DNA of 64,000 nucleotides from Deltaproteobacteria bacterium (GTDB lineage: Bacteria; Desulfobacterota; Binatia; HRBIN30; CADEER01). Of the stretch, positions 36,041-44,358 are shown one piece after another; within the stretch, counting starts at the first letter, position 1, and every line of letters begins with the position of its first letter. The position numbers were made by a program, and so were the translations under genes. The stretch spans positions 62,001-126,000 of the forward strand of contig JAJCZJ010000125.1 of the NCBI GenBank assembly GCA_029262455.1, written 5' to 3'. Under the pieces are notes generated by a model. That model saw only the letters and a program-made list of their open reading frames with translations. It was not told the origin of the DNA and ran no database searches.

Positions 36041-37375
36041 TTATTGGCCCGACAGGATGATTCGGTCAACGACTTCGCCGCCCGACTCGCTCCAGCGGTC
36101 GCCTTCCATGTGGATGTTCATGAGAGTACGCGCTTGCGTCCCATCCGAGTCTGAACGCAGAATACCAGCAACTCCCAGTACTCCTCCGGCTTGCGCATCT
36201 GCCGGTGTGATCACTGTTTTCACACCTTGCGAGCCGAGCACCGAAAATGAAAACTGGCTGCGTGTCGGATCGTTCGGCGCGTCGAGTTGGAACATGAAGA
36301 ACTTCTTCCAACATTCAACCGTGGTGCTGAAAGACAAGGATTGCTCGAACTCATTGTAGCTCAGGAACTGTACCGTAACCGCGTTTTCAGAAACCGAGGT
36401 AAACGGATTCTCGAAATCCTGCGAACAGGGAATGAGTGTCAACTCGGTCAGATTCGCGCTGACTGTAGAGATGACGTTGCCGTCGCCATCGAGCCCAACC
36501 GCGGGCGCGTTGTCACAGTTCTCCTGCGCGACACAGGCATCGTCGCCCGCATCGCAACAGTCGGCATGACTCATACAAGTGCCCGCGTTGCGAGCAATCG
36601 TGGAGGTCACCCCATTCGCTGCGTTAGAGCAGGTACCACCGCGGCCAGCGTGGAGAACCGTGGGGTCTGTCGAAAGCTCGGAGACGTGGTTGACGATCAG
36701 TCGGTTCGGACAGGCATTGTACTGGCCGATCACGTCTTCTGTGTCAGAAGGCTGATTGAGCAGAAGCTCGTTGCCCGTCTCACCGGCGATCTCCGTTCCG
36801 AGAATACCCAGCGCGTTGTACTTTGCAGTATCGTACGCACCACCAAGGCCGGCACTCTTGATCGTCGCCTCACCCTTGAGGTGATTGCCGCCGATTGGAT
36901 TGTTCGAGATATCAACCTCGATACACTTGAGCTCTCCGGTAAAGCCTTCCGGAAGAGGCGGAATCGCACCAGGGTCGAGCCCCGCGCCCGCACACTCAGG
37001 TGTGGGCTGATAGATGCCGCCTTCGATTTCGCAACTGTCGTTCAAATTGACGAAACGACCAGAGCTCGCCTGCCAGCTCGTTGGCTGTTGTTTTGTCAGC
37101 CAGATCTGGAAGTCCGTGACCTGCCACTGTGGTTCCCCAAACGAATCAGGCGCCGCGTTCACGTAGAAACAACGGGCGTGAACCATGTTGTTTGACGTGT
37201 TGGCGATCTGGATGATCGTGTCCTGCGTCGCTGTCGCTAGGACTTTCGGGAAGGCGAGGATCGAAGATCCCCTCTCCGTTGTGACGATCGCGTGAGCGCT
37301 GCTCGTAAATACCCCCATGACTAGCGCAAATGCGCAAAAGCCTGAGAGAAGAGCACTCCACTTCACCGTTCGCAT
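36041..37375 (-). CDS. Secreted protein of unknown family (paralogue 2 of a tandem pair)
   Basis: 444 residues with a signal peptide (MRTVKWSALLSGFCAFALVM ... SSAHA) and AAAGGAGGAGGGAA immediately before the ATG. The mature protein begins TTERGSSILAFPKVLATATQ and shares its whole course with the downstream gene: IIQIANTSNNMVHARCFYVNA, FTGELKCIEVD, LKGEATI, LTLIPCSQDFE and FLSYNEFEQSLSFS. It adds a Cys-rich insert (about residues 245-300, with CMSHADCCDAGDDACVAQENC) absent from paralogue 1. The end is EVVDRIILSGQ. Probably an exported structural or recognition protein; the function is unknown. A promoter candidate lies about 100 bases upstream. Confidence 0.76.
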   Translation of the reverse strand: MRTVKWSALLSGFCAFALVMGVFTSSAHAIVTTERGSSILAFPKVLATATQDTIIQIANTSNNMVHARCFYVNAAPDSFGEPQWQVTDFQIWLTKQQPTSWQASSGRFVNLNDSCEIEGGIYQPTPECAGAGLDPGAIPPLPEGFTGELKCIEVDISNNPIGGNHLKGEATIKSAGLGGAYDTAKYNALGILGTEIAGETGNELLLNQPSDTEDVIGQYNACPNRLIVNHVSELSTDPTVLHAGRGGTCSNAANGVTSTIARNAGTCMSHADCCDAGDDACVAQENCDNAPAVGLDGDGNVISTVSANLTELTLIPCSQDFENPFTSVSENAVTVQFLSYNEFEQSLSFSTTVECWKKFFMFQLDAPNDPTRSQFSFSVLGSQGVKTVITPADAQAGGVLGVAGILRSDSDGTQARTLMNIHMEGDRWSESGGEVVDRIILSGQ

Positions 37376-37712
37376 TTCCCTCCTCCTTTCCAGTCGACCG
37401 AGACCAGTTCCACAACTACCGTGTTGTACTTGCCGCGCAGTCTCGCGCCTTCTGGAGCGCGCCTGCAGAATTGGCGCGTTAAATACTCAAAATTCAAATG
37501 CATTGTCAACCCGAGAGATGTATGGCGGGAGCCCCCGACCTCCGCCAAGTTTTATACTTGACCAGCTCAGCGGCACGCGTCAATCCCTAAAAAGTCGCGC
37601 GAATTAAGCGCTTTCCCCACATCCACAGCCTCAAGGTTCTCCTCAAACGCAGCTGTTAGATCATTTTTGGGTGAAGGCGTCAAACAAAAATCTGTGTGGC
37701 GGCGGAGCGCAG
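37376..37712. other. 337-base intergenic region, AT-rich in its centre
   Basis: No credible ORF. It holds the 3' flank of the nucleotide-sugar dehydrogenase gene and the 5' region of the secreted-protein gene starting at 37375. The stretch 37480-37510 is markedly AT-rich and carries the promoter candidate listed separately. No U-tracted hairpin was found for the dehydrogenase transcript. Confidence 0.7.
37480..37509 (-). promoter_or_regulatory. Candidate sigma-70 promoter for the secreted-protein pair
   Basis: On the minus strand a perfect -35 TTGACA (37509-37504) is followed after 18 AT-rich bases by TATTTA (37485-37480). The -10 is weak but lies in an AT-rich island within a GC-rich genome. 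It predicts a 5' untranslated region of about 95-100 bases ahead of the ATG at 37375. Confidence 0.45.
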
Positions 37713-39050
37713 TCAGGCCAAGACGACGCGACCGCCGGATGCGCCCAGGTCGCGGGTGGCATTGCGGGTATCGACGACCAGCTGGGCGTGTTGAACGACG
37801 AAAGAATAATCGACGTTGGAGTGATCCGTCACGATCACGACGGCATCGGCGTCGCCCAAACATTTCGCATCGAGTGGGACCGATTCGAGCCCAAAATCGT
37901 AGCGACGCGACGGCCGTAGGGCGGGGACATAGGGATCGTGGTAGCTCAGAACCGCCTGTTTGCGGCGCAGCAGCTCCATGAGACGGAAGGCCGGAGACTC
38001 TCGATCATCGTCGATGTCCCGCTTGTAGGCGACGCCAAGGATGAGCACCTTTGACCCCTTCAAGCTCTTACCGCGCTCGTTGAGAGCGTCCCCGAGGCGC
38101 TCCACGACGTAGTCCGGCATCGAGTGGTTGACCTCGCCTGCGAGCTCGATGAACTTCGTCACCATCTCGTATTGGCGCGCTCGCCAACTGAGGTAGAACG
38201 GATCGATTGGGATACAGTGCCCGCCGAGCCCCGGACCTGGATAAAACGGCGTAAACCCGAAGGGCTTCGAAGACGCAGCCTCGATGACCTCCCAGATGTT
38301 GATGTCCATCTTCTGGAAGAGCACCTTGAGTTCGTTGACCAGCGCGATATTGACGCTGCGGTAGATATTCTCGAGCAGTTTCGCGGCCTCGGCCACCTTG
38401 GCATCGGAGACCGGAATCACCTGCTCGATGACCGACGAATACAGCGCTGTCGCAACCCGCCCACAATCTGGCGTTACGCCACCGACGAGCTTGGGAATCG
38501 TCTTGGTCGAGAAGTCGGGGTTGTTCGGGTCTTCACGTTCCGGGGAAAAAGCCAGGAAAAAGTCGCGTCCGGCGCTCAGACCGGAGCGCTCCAAAATCGG
38601 CCGCACGACCTCTTCGGTGGTGCCGGGATACGTCGTACTTTCGAGGACCACGAGCTGACCGGCGCGAAGATGCTGCGAAATCGTCTCGGCGGTGTTGCGG
38701 ACGTAGGACAGGTCCGGGTCGCGACCATCGGTGAGCGGCGTCGGCACACAGATGAGGACCGCGTCACATCGGTCGAGCAGCGCGTAATCTGAAGAAGGGT
38801 GGAATCCCCCAGACTCTCCCGGCGCCTTGCCTATGAGGCCGCCAAGGCGTGCTCCGTCGACATGTCGGATGTACGAACGCCCAGCGAGGAGGGCCGCGAT
38901 CTTCTTCTCGTCAGTGTCGAAGCCTACCGACGAGAACCCGGCTTCGGCGATCGTCGCGGCGAGCGGCAGCCCGACGTAGCCTAAGCCAATGACGCCAACC
39001 ACCGCGTCCCGACTTTCGAATTTACCAATCAACTCTTCTGGATTTGCCAC
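37713..39050 (-). CDS. UDP-N-acetylhexosamine 6-dehydrogenase-type nucleotide-sugar dehydrogenase
   Basis: 445 residues from a GTG at 39050. The NAD-binding VGVIGLGYVGLPLA is followed by ESTTYPGTTEEVV, FSPEREDPNN, the middle-domain LLENIYRSVNIALVNE, the catalytic-Cys block PGPGLGGHCIPIDPFYLSW, and a C-terminal SPAFRLMELL and DAVVIVTDH. The GGHCIPIDPFYL context is typical of UDP-GlcNAc/ManNAc dehydrogenases (WbpA/WecC-like) more than UDP-glucose dehydrogenase. It would make UDP-HexNAc-uronate for surface polysaccharide. The frame stays open to 39146, but that extension lies inside the terminator of the upstream gene, so the GTG is preferred despite a weak ribosome-binding site. Confidence 0.88.
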   Translation of the reverse strand: MANPEELIGKFESRDAVVGVIGLGYVGLPLAATIAEAGFSSVGFDTDEKKIAALLAGRSYIRHVDGARLGGLIGKAPGESGGFHPSSDYALLDRCDAVLICVPTPLTDGRDPDLSYVRNTAETISQHLRAGQLVVLESTTYPGTTEEVVRPILERSGLSAGRDFFLAFSPEREDPNNPDFSTKTIPKLVGGVTPDCGRVATALYSSVIEQVIPVSDAKVAEAAKLLENIYRSVNIALVNELKVLFQKMDINIWEVIEAASSKPFGFTPFYPGPGLGGHCIPIDPFYLSWRARQYEMVTKFIELAGEVNHSMPDYVVERLGDALNERGKSLKGSKVLILGVAYKRDIDDDRESPAFRLMELLRRKQAVLSYHDPYVPALRPSRRYDFGLESVPLDAKCLGDADAVVIVTDHSNVDYSFVVQHAQLVVDTRNATRDLGASGGRVVLA

Positions 39051-39118
39051 GCCGGCAAGATATCCAGAGATGTGGAAAGAAGCTATGGCGATTCCCGCAA
39101 TCGGTGCTGTGAATCGGC

Positions 39119-39164
39119 AAAAAAACGACAATGGGGGGCCCCGCACGAAGCGGGACCCCCCATT
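39119..39164 (-). terminator. Intrinsic terminator after the sorting-tail protein gene
   Basis: A 14-pair stem with one mismatch (AATGGGGGGCCCCGC / GCGGGACCCCCCATT, 39130-39144 with 39150-39164), loop ACGAA, is followed on the minus strand by a T7 tract (39125-39119) after a five-base gap. It ends transcription from the gene at 39186-40862. Confidence 0.88.
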
Positions 39165-39185
39165 GAGGTTGAAGAACCAGCTAAC

Positions 39186-40862
39186 TTAGCTGCGTCGTCG
39201 ATTCCACAAGAGCATTCCAGGAATCAGCAACAGCGCCAAGTTCCGCGCCGCCTCGCCATCCGATGCGACCGGACCTACTGCACAACCATCATCCTCACCA
39301 CTTCTCGGCAGCGGCGTGTTGGTCGGCGTTTCCGTCGGAATGACCGTCTCTGTCGGCGTCGCCGTCGGCTCTTCCGTCGGCGTTGGAGTCGGCGCTTCTG
39401 GAACGTTGATCGTCGCGCCAGAGCAAGACACCGCAGCGTCGTTGACTACACCGTCGGAGCAATTGACGGCCAGTGCACCACTCGCGTCCTCGGCAATATT
39501 CACCGAACACGTGTAGATCGTACCGAGCGGAACACTACCGGCACCGTCGCCGATGGTTGCAGATGCTGTGGTGCCCGGGATTCCGTCGAAGGTCCCGACA
39601 ATCACACCCGCCGCCGAGCAGCCCGTCAGAGCAAGACCGGCGTCTACCGCCAGCGAATTGCTCACGGAATCGGCAGCCGAGTTGCCGGTGCTGCTCAACC
39701 TGACCTCAATCTGAACCGTGCCACCCGCGACACCGACGACCGAGTTGGAGGTACCCGCACCAACGGCAAGAGAGAACACCTCACCGCCGACACACTCGTT
39801 CGCCAGACAAACCTCGCCGACCGCGCAATTCGAGTCGTCACGGCAATCAACGCAGACCATGTTCTCGCAAACGCCGGTCGAACAGTCATCGTCAACCGTA
39901 CAGCTTTCCTGCATCGGCTCACAGATGCCGTCGCTGCACTCTTCCATCGGATCGCATTCCATCGCATCGTTACAGAACTGCGGACGGCACATCTCGTTTT
40001 CGCAAACCGCACTCGGATCGTTGCAGTCGTCGGATACCGTACAAGGACGCGGGACGCAGACACCGTTTTCGATGCCCGAGGTACCGGCAACCGGCAACAC
40101 ACAATCCGATCCCGGTGGGCACTCGCTGGTATCCGTACACTCTTGCGGCAAGCACATGCCGTCCTGACACGTCGTCCCGGTCGGACACATGCTGCTGTCC
40201 GTACAAGCTACGGGAGTCGGAGTCGGCACGGTCGGCGTAGCCGTCGGCACGTCCGGCGTCTCCGTAGGCACCTGCGGCGTATCCGTCGGCGCAGTCGTCC
40301 CGGTTGGTGTCGGGGTCGGCGTCGCGTCGCCAATAATCCGAACCAGACCGTCCTGGCCTGCGGTATCCACCTGGACGCCCGGTCCGTCGGTCACGAGAAT
40401 GTTCGTCGCCCCTAGAGGGAACGTATCCCCAGACATCGCGTCGGACCGTGTAATGAAATTACAGACGGCGAGATCGCCATTGCCGAGGGTCGGAGCCGGG
40501 TTGGGCGAGCCCAACACGAAGATTTCGACGTTCAGATCGCCAGACGGCAAGATGCGACCGCCTAGCCCATGCGTCGTCGATAGACGATCGGCAATTTGGC
40601 AGTTCGTCCCAACTGGTTCGACAAATGTCAGGTCCGCATCGTCAAACACAATGTCCACCCCGGCAAAGGCCGCTGTGTCATCGTCACCCGACAGTGCTAC
40701 CACGACTCCAGCGGTGCCGCCCGGAACAGCCTCGGTCTCACCCAATGACAAGGTGCGACCGGCGGTTCCACCCGGTGCCCCGTCTCCAGCGAAAACCGGC
40801 GACATTAGGACCGGCAGCAGTGCCACCGAAATCCCAAGCACCCACATTTTCGTCAACCTCAT
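39186..40862 (-). CDS. Exported modular protein: two cohesin-like domains, Cys-rich modules and C-terminal sorting-type tail
   Basis: 558 residues from the ATG at 40862 (GGGAGG 6-8 bases upstream). Layout: signal peptide 1-25; a cohesin-like beta-sandwich about 36-178 (GGTAGVVVALSGDDD ... FAGVDIVFDDADLTFVEP ... DLAVCNFIT); Thr-Pro linker 180-217; about six Cys-rich modules 220-358 of the pattern C-x4-CPxGxxCxxGxC; a second cohesin-like domain about 362-487; Thr-Pro linker 490-519; and a tail with Cys527, hydrophobic segment 541-553 and final RRRS. Tails of this kind (Cys or Gly motif, helix, basic end, as in MYXO-CTERM or GlyGly-CTERM) are processed and attach proteins to the cell surface. 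The cohesin-like call is by pattern only. Confidence 0.8.
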   Translation of the reverse strand: MRLTKMWVLGISVALLPVLMSPVFAGDGAPGGTAGRTLSLGETEAVPGGTAGVVVALSGDDDTAAFAGVDIVFDDADLTFVEPVGTNCQIADRLSTTHGLGGRILPSGDLNVEIFVLGSPNPAPTLGNGDLAVCNFITRSDAMSGDTFPLGATNILVTDGPGVQVDTAGQDGLVRIIGDATPTPTPTGTTAPTDTPQVPTETPDVPTATPTVPTPTPVACTDSSMCPTGTTCQDGMCLPQECTDTSECPPGSDCVLPVAGTSGIENGVCVPRPCTVSDDCNDPSAVCENEMCRPQFCNDAMECDPMEECSDGICEPMQESCTVDDDCSTGVCENMVCVDCRDDSNCAVGEVCLANECVGGEVFSLAVGAGTSNSVVGVAGGTVQIEVRLSSTGNSAADSVSNSLAVDAGLALTGCSAAGVIVGTFDGIPGTTASATIGDGAGSVPLGTIYTCSVNIAEDASGALAVNCSDGVVNDAAVSCSGATINVPEAPTPTPTEEPTATPTETVIPTETPTNTPLPRSGEDDGCAVGPVASDGEAARNLALLLIPGMLLWNRRRS

Positions 40863-41015
40863 GATCATTCCTCCCTCTCCGTGCTTCTTCGCCGCTATTC
40901 TAGTACCAGCGTTCGAAAGCTGGATAAACTGACTCATTAACACTGCTCGCGCCCTTATCAAAAAGGCCGCAAGACGCAAACCCCAGCTAATACAAATCCC
41001 ATTGTTCGTCGAGGC

Positions 41016-43817
41016 TCACGGCTGTCCCGGGCACCCCAGGTTGATGTTTTGAATGGCCAACGCAATGTCAGCCGCCCGTACCCTGCCATCGCCATCCTGA
41101 TCGGCCGCGAGACACTCCGTCACCTCACGAAGACCATTGATGATGGCGATCATCGTCGCAATATCTCCAGCGCGCACCCGCCCGTTGATTTCACAGTCGC
41201 CAACACACTCACAACGCGACGCGCCCGACATATCGGGATGCGGCAAGCACACCTGCCGATCGAGGCAGAGATTGGGATCGTCCATACAATCGATATCGGG
41301 AACGCAGACACCGTTTCGGCAAACATTGCCCTCAGGACACTGTGAGTCTTCCGTACAGGGGACGGTGATGACTTCGATCAACCCGTCAGCCACGACCGAG
41401 TTGAAGGGCTGTGCGTTCGGGTCTCCGACCTCAGTATGGATCGGATCGCCCTTTAGTTCGATCATGTCCCCTGGCTGCGCATCCGCCGCAACCTGGAACC
41501 GACAGTGGGCGTATTCGCCTTCACCAAAGGTATCGAGCGGGAACGGCAGATCGATGTCGATGGCCGCGACTCGCACCCTTCGCTGCCCAACCGGTCCCTC
41601 TGGCACCTGCGGCAAACGAATCGCCAGGTCACTGAACTTATTGTCAAGCCTCTCATCGAGGACGCAGTCCGGAAACAATGCCCCCTGGTCGCCCTTGACC
41701 ACGGTCACAATGTCGACCTCGTCCGTGTTGACCAAGATATCGGTGTGGGCGGAGGCTACATCGCCGCCACCCTCGAGCCGGATCGGAATCGTCACGATCG
41801 AACCAGCTGTCGTTTGGGTCGACCCAATGTTGAGCGTGCGTGTTTCCGAAGTACGTTGGGCCCCAAAAACAATCGGAGTGCCTTCGCCCGGACAACCAAG
41901 TCCGAGGTTCAACACCGCCAAGGTCACATCGCATCCAGTGACAGCACCGTCTTCATTGACGTCCGACGTAATGCAGTCGTCCTCCTCGGTGCAGCGCCCA
42001 CCGAGAATGCACATCATTGTGCTGATCTCGCTGCCAAACGCCAGGCCGTTGAGGTTGCAGTCTCCACCGCACTCGCAGAACCCCTCAACACATGTTTCAC
42101 GCTCGCCGCGGCAGTCGAGATCGACCGTGCCGTCCTCACATGCGCGCGGCGGCACACAAACCTGCGCACGACACCGGTCACAATCTTCTGGAGGCGTACC
42201 GTCCGGGCAAAAACAATCTTCGTCCATCAAACACGTCGGCAACGGAGTGTTCGTCGGTGTCGGCGTCGAAGGATCGACGCAGATACCACTTTCACACTCC
42301 AAGATCCCCGGACAATCATCGTCATTGGTACAAGGGATCGTCGGCGTCGGCGTCGGCGCCGCTACACAAACACCTGTTTCTAGGTTGCAAACGGTGCCCG
42401 GATCACAATCCGAGTTGCTATCGCAGAGCACTTCAGGCGTCGCCGTCGGCGTGTCCGGAGCCGGGGTGGGCGGAATGCCGACCGACCCTGCGAACACATC
42501 CTGGAAGCCGTTGGAGTCTGTGTCGTCGAGATTGTTCGCCGCCGAGGCGAACGCAACAAACTTACCATCCGGGCAGATGCTCGGCGGCAAGTCCGGCGAG
42601 CTACCATTCTGAGCTTCGCCCCTGGAATTCGCACTGATGAGGGTCGTGAGGCCGGTGTCGAGATCACGCACGTAGATCTGCGAACGGCCATTGCTGAAGA
42701 CCCCCGCCAAGTTGCTTGCGAACGATCCAAACGCGACCTTGCGTCCGTCGCGGGTGATACTCGGCGGGATCGCAATGTCGTCGGCTTCGGCCCCCGTGTT
42801 GCTCAGGTTGACGCGCTCAGTCGTCCCGGCGACACAATCATGAACGAAGATGTCGGGGTGTCCGTTGAAGTCGTCGTCGACCAAGTTGCTCGCCTCGGAC
42901 TTGAAGGCAACGATCGTCCCGTCCTGATTCAGAGCCGGGTGAAAGCTGATGTCATTGGCCTCGCGGCCGTCGGAGCTCACACTGGCGCGGCACGTGATCT
43001 CGCCTTCGCAGGCGACGTAAATGTCATAGGTTCCATTGGTATCGCTGTCGGCGAGGTTGGTCGCCAAGGACGCGAAGGCAACGCATCGACCGTCACCACT
43101 GATGGACGGCGTGATACTCGGCCCATCGGCCTCGCCGCCGCCGCTCGCGACGCTGACCCTGGTAACGGTATCGCTATCGCGGTCGTGAACGAAAATGTCG
43201 GAAGCAAGATTCTCGTCGCCATCGACGAGATCGGATGCATTCGAACGGAAGGCTACACGTCCACAATCTGCACTGACGCTCGAGTACGAACTGCTGCCAT
43301 TTCCTGACGTTCCGTCGAGACCGACCGAGATCAGCTCGTTGGTTCCGGCATTGAGATCGCGCAGAACGATATCGGTCTTGCCGTTGTCATCGTTCGGCAC
43401 CAAGTTCGTTGCGTCCGTGCTGAAGGAGACACACGTGCAGTTGTCGTCGATCGACGGCCGAAAACGTTGGGCCATGCTCGGACCGTCCGCGCTGCCGCCG
43501 CCTTCCGCTTCGCTGACGCGGCGCACCGCGCCACTGCTGTCCAACACGTAGACGTCGGTATAACCATTATTGTCGCGCCCGGATCCTGCTGGCAGTAGAT
43601 TGGTGGCATCGCTGTAGAAAGCTACGCAAGCACCCCCGTTGCTGCACACCGGTCCGTTGCTCGGTGCATTCGGCTGAACCCCGTCTGCACGAACACCGAC
43701 ACGCTCAATCGTATTACCCTGGCCATACGCGGCAGACCAACCGACGAGCGCAAGTAGCGCAATGATACTCACGACTCGACCGCAATAATGCGTAATCGCT
43801 CTTGATCGGCCCATCAT
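41016..43817 (-). CDS. Exported modular protein: seven-repeat beta-propeller, Cys-rich modules, cohesin-like domain and two dockerin-like modules
   Basis: 933 residues from the ATG at 43817 (GGAGG about 10 bases upstream). After a signal peptide (to about residue 32) come seven TolB/PD40-like repeats, each near VAFxSxATNLVxxDxNGxxDIFVHDR (about 64, 130, 188, 246, 303, 361 and 421), a probable seven-bladed propeller. Thr-Pro linkers and Cys-rich modules fill 448-582. A dockerin-like duplicated calcium-loop module (CNLNGLAFGSEI ... DVNEDGAVTGCDV) is at about 586-642. A cohesin-like sandwich covers about 655-816. A second dockerin-like module (CEINGRVRAGDI ... DQDGDGRVRAADI) ends the protein at 873-930. 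No glycosidase domain is seen. Adhesion or matrix assembly with the neighbouring protein is inferred. Confidence 0.8.
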   Translation of the reverse strand: MMGRSRAITHYCGRVVSIIALLALVGWSAAYGQGNTIERVGVRADGVQPNAPSNGPVCSNGGACVAFYSDATNLLPAGSGRDNNGYTDVYVLDSSGAVRRVSEAEGGGSADGPSMAQRFRPSIDDNCTCVSFSTDATNLVPNDDNGKTDIVLRDLNAGTNELISVGLDGTSGNGSSSYSSVSADCGRVAFRSNASDLVDGDENLASDIFVHDRDSDTVTRVSVASGGGEADGPSITPSISGDGRCVAFASLATNLADSDTNGTYDIYVACEGEITCRASVSSDGREANDISFHPALNQDGTIVAFKSEASNLVDDDFNGHPDIFVHDCVAGTTERVNLSNTGAEADDIAIPPSITRDGRKVAFGSFASNLAGVFSNGRSQIYVRDLDTGLTTLISANSRGEAQNGSSPDLPPSICPDGKFVAFASAANNLDDTDSNGFQDVFAGSVGIPPTPAPDTPTATPEVLCDSNSDCDPGTVCNLETGVCVAAPTPTPTIPCTNDDDCPGILECESGICVDPSTPTPTNTPLPTCLMDEDCFCPDGTPPEDCDRCRAQVCVPPRACEDGTVDLDCRGERETCVEGFCECGGDCNLNGLAFGSEISTMMCILGGRCTEEDDCITSDVNEDGAVTGCDVTLAVLNLGLGCPGEGTPIVFGAQRTSETRTLNIGSTQTTAGSIVTIPIRLEGGGDVASAHTDILVNTDEVDIVTVVKGDQGALFPDCVLDERLDNKFSDLAIRLPQVPEGPVGQRRVRVAAIDIDLPFPLDTFGEGEYAHCRFQVAADAQPGDMIELKGDPIHTEVGDPNAQPFNSVVADGLIEVITVPCTEDSQCPEGNVCRNGVCVPDIDCMDDPNLCLDRQVCLPHPDMSGASRCECVGDCEINGRVRAGDIATMIAIINGLREVTECLAADQDGDGRVRAADIALAIQNINLGCPGQP

Positions 43818-44131
43818 CTGGTGTTTCCCTCCAAGATCCGTCGCTCCCGCAAATTGGGTTCGCGAGAATCGACTCAGTTCGACACTTTCGTCCAATTGCG
43901 GCCTGCGGCCGCACACATTGTACTTCGTCGAACTCCCATGCCCAAATCTAACACTACGCCAAACGGCGTCCCCGGCTACAAGGGGAAAAACGCTTCGAAC
44001 ACTACAACGCTTGGTCCCAAAGTCAAGGATTTTTGGTAAACGAGACCCGGCCCCCGACTGCCGCACTTGCCTATGCAAAAAGGCAAATTGTCAGCCTAAA
44101 ACACCGTTTGCGATCGCCTGGCGAAGGGGAG
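43818..44131. other. 314-base region between a tRNA gene and the propeller-protein gene
   Basis: No credible ORF. It is the upstream region of the minus-strand gene starting at 43817 and the 3' flank of tRNA-Ala. A weak promoter-like pair on the minus strand (TTGACT at 44026-44021, TAGTGT at 44004-43999, 16-base spacer) would give a leader of about 180 bases; the match is too poor to call firmly. Confidence 0.6.
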
Positions 44132-44204
44132 TGGAGCTGATCGGAATCGAACCGACGACCTCCTGAATGCCATTCAGGCGCTCTCCCAACTGAGCTACAG
44201 CCCC
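44132..44204 (-). tRNA. tRNA-Ala (anticodon GGC)
   Basis: The 73-base cloverleaf starts GGGGCTGTAGCTCAGTTGGG. Its acceptor stem GGGGCTG pairs with CAGCTCC (one G-U). The anticodon stem CCTGA/TCAGG encloses loop ATGGCAT with anticodon GGC. The T arm is TCGTCGGTTCGATTCCGA. The discriminator is A and the 3' CCA is not encoded, so it must be added after transcription. It decodes GCC (and GCU) alanine codons. Confidence 0.97.
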
Positions 44205-44358
44205 AGTGCCAGAGTATCTTCGACCGATTCTGGGGATATCCGAACGCCGCCGCCGAATCAATACGCTATTCGACCGGCGGTTCGGAATTCCGTCAGTTAC
44301 CACCCAACCAAAATTGTTTTTCCGCGGGACCTAGAAACAAAAACTGTTTTAAAATAGC

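Noticed and set aside
37713-39050. Nucleotide-sugar dehydrogenase as the UDP-glucose dehydrogenase (Ugd) feeding Ara4N synthesis
   Set aside because: The GGHCIPIDPFYLSW context fits UDP-HexNAc dehydrogenases better; the UDP-glucuronate source for the arn pathway is not identified in the window.
39051-39146. Longer N-terminus of the nucleotide-sugar dehydrogenase from an ATG at 39146
   Set aside because: That ATG lies in the stem-loop of the upstream gene's terminator, and the extension precedes the Rossmann start by more than 45 residues.
41137-42612. Plus-strand ORF of 491 codons antisense to the propeller protein
   Set aside because: Low-complexity Ser/Pro/Thr/Gln-rich shadow of the repetitive minus-strand gene.
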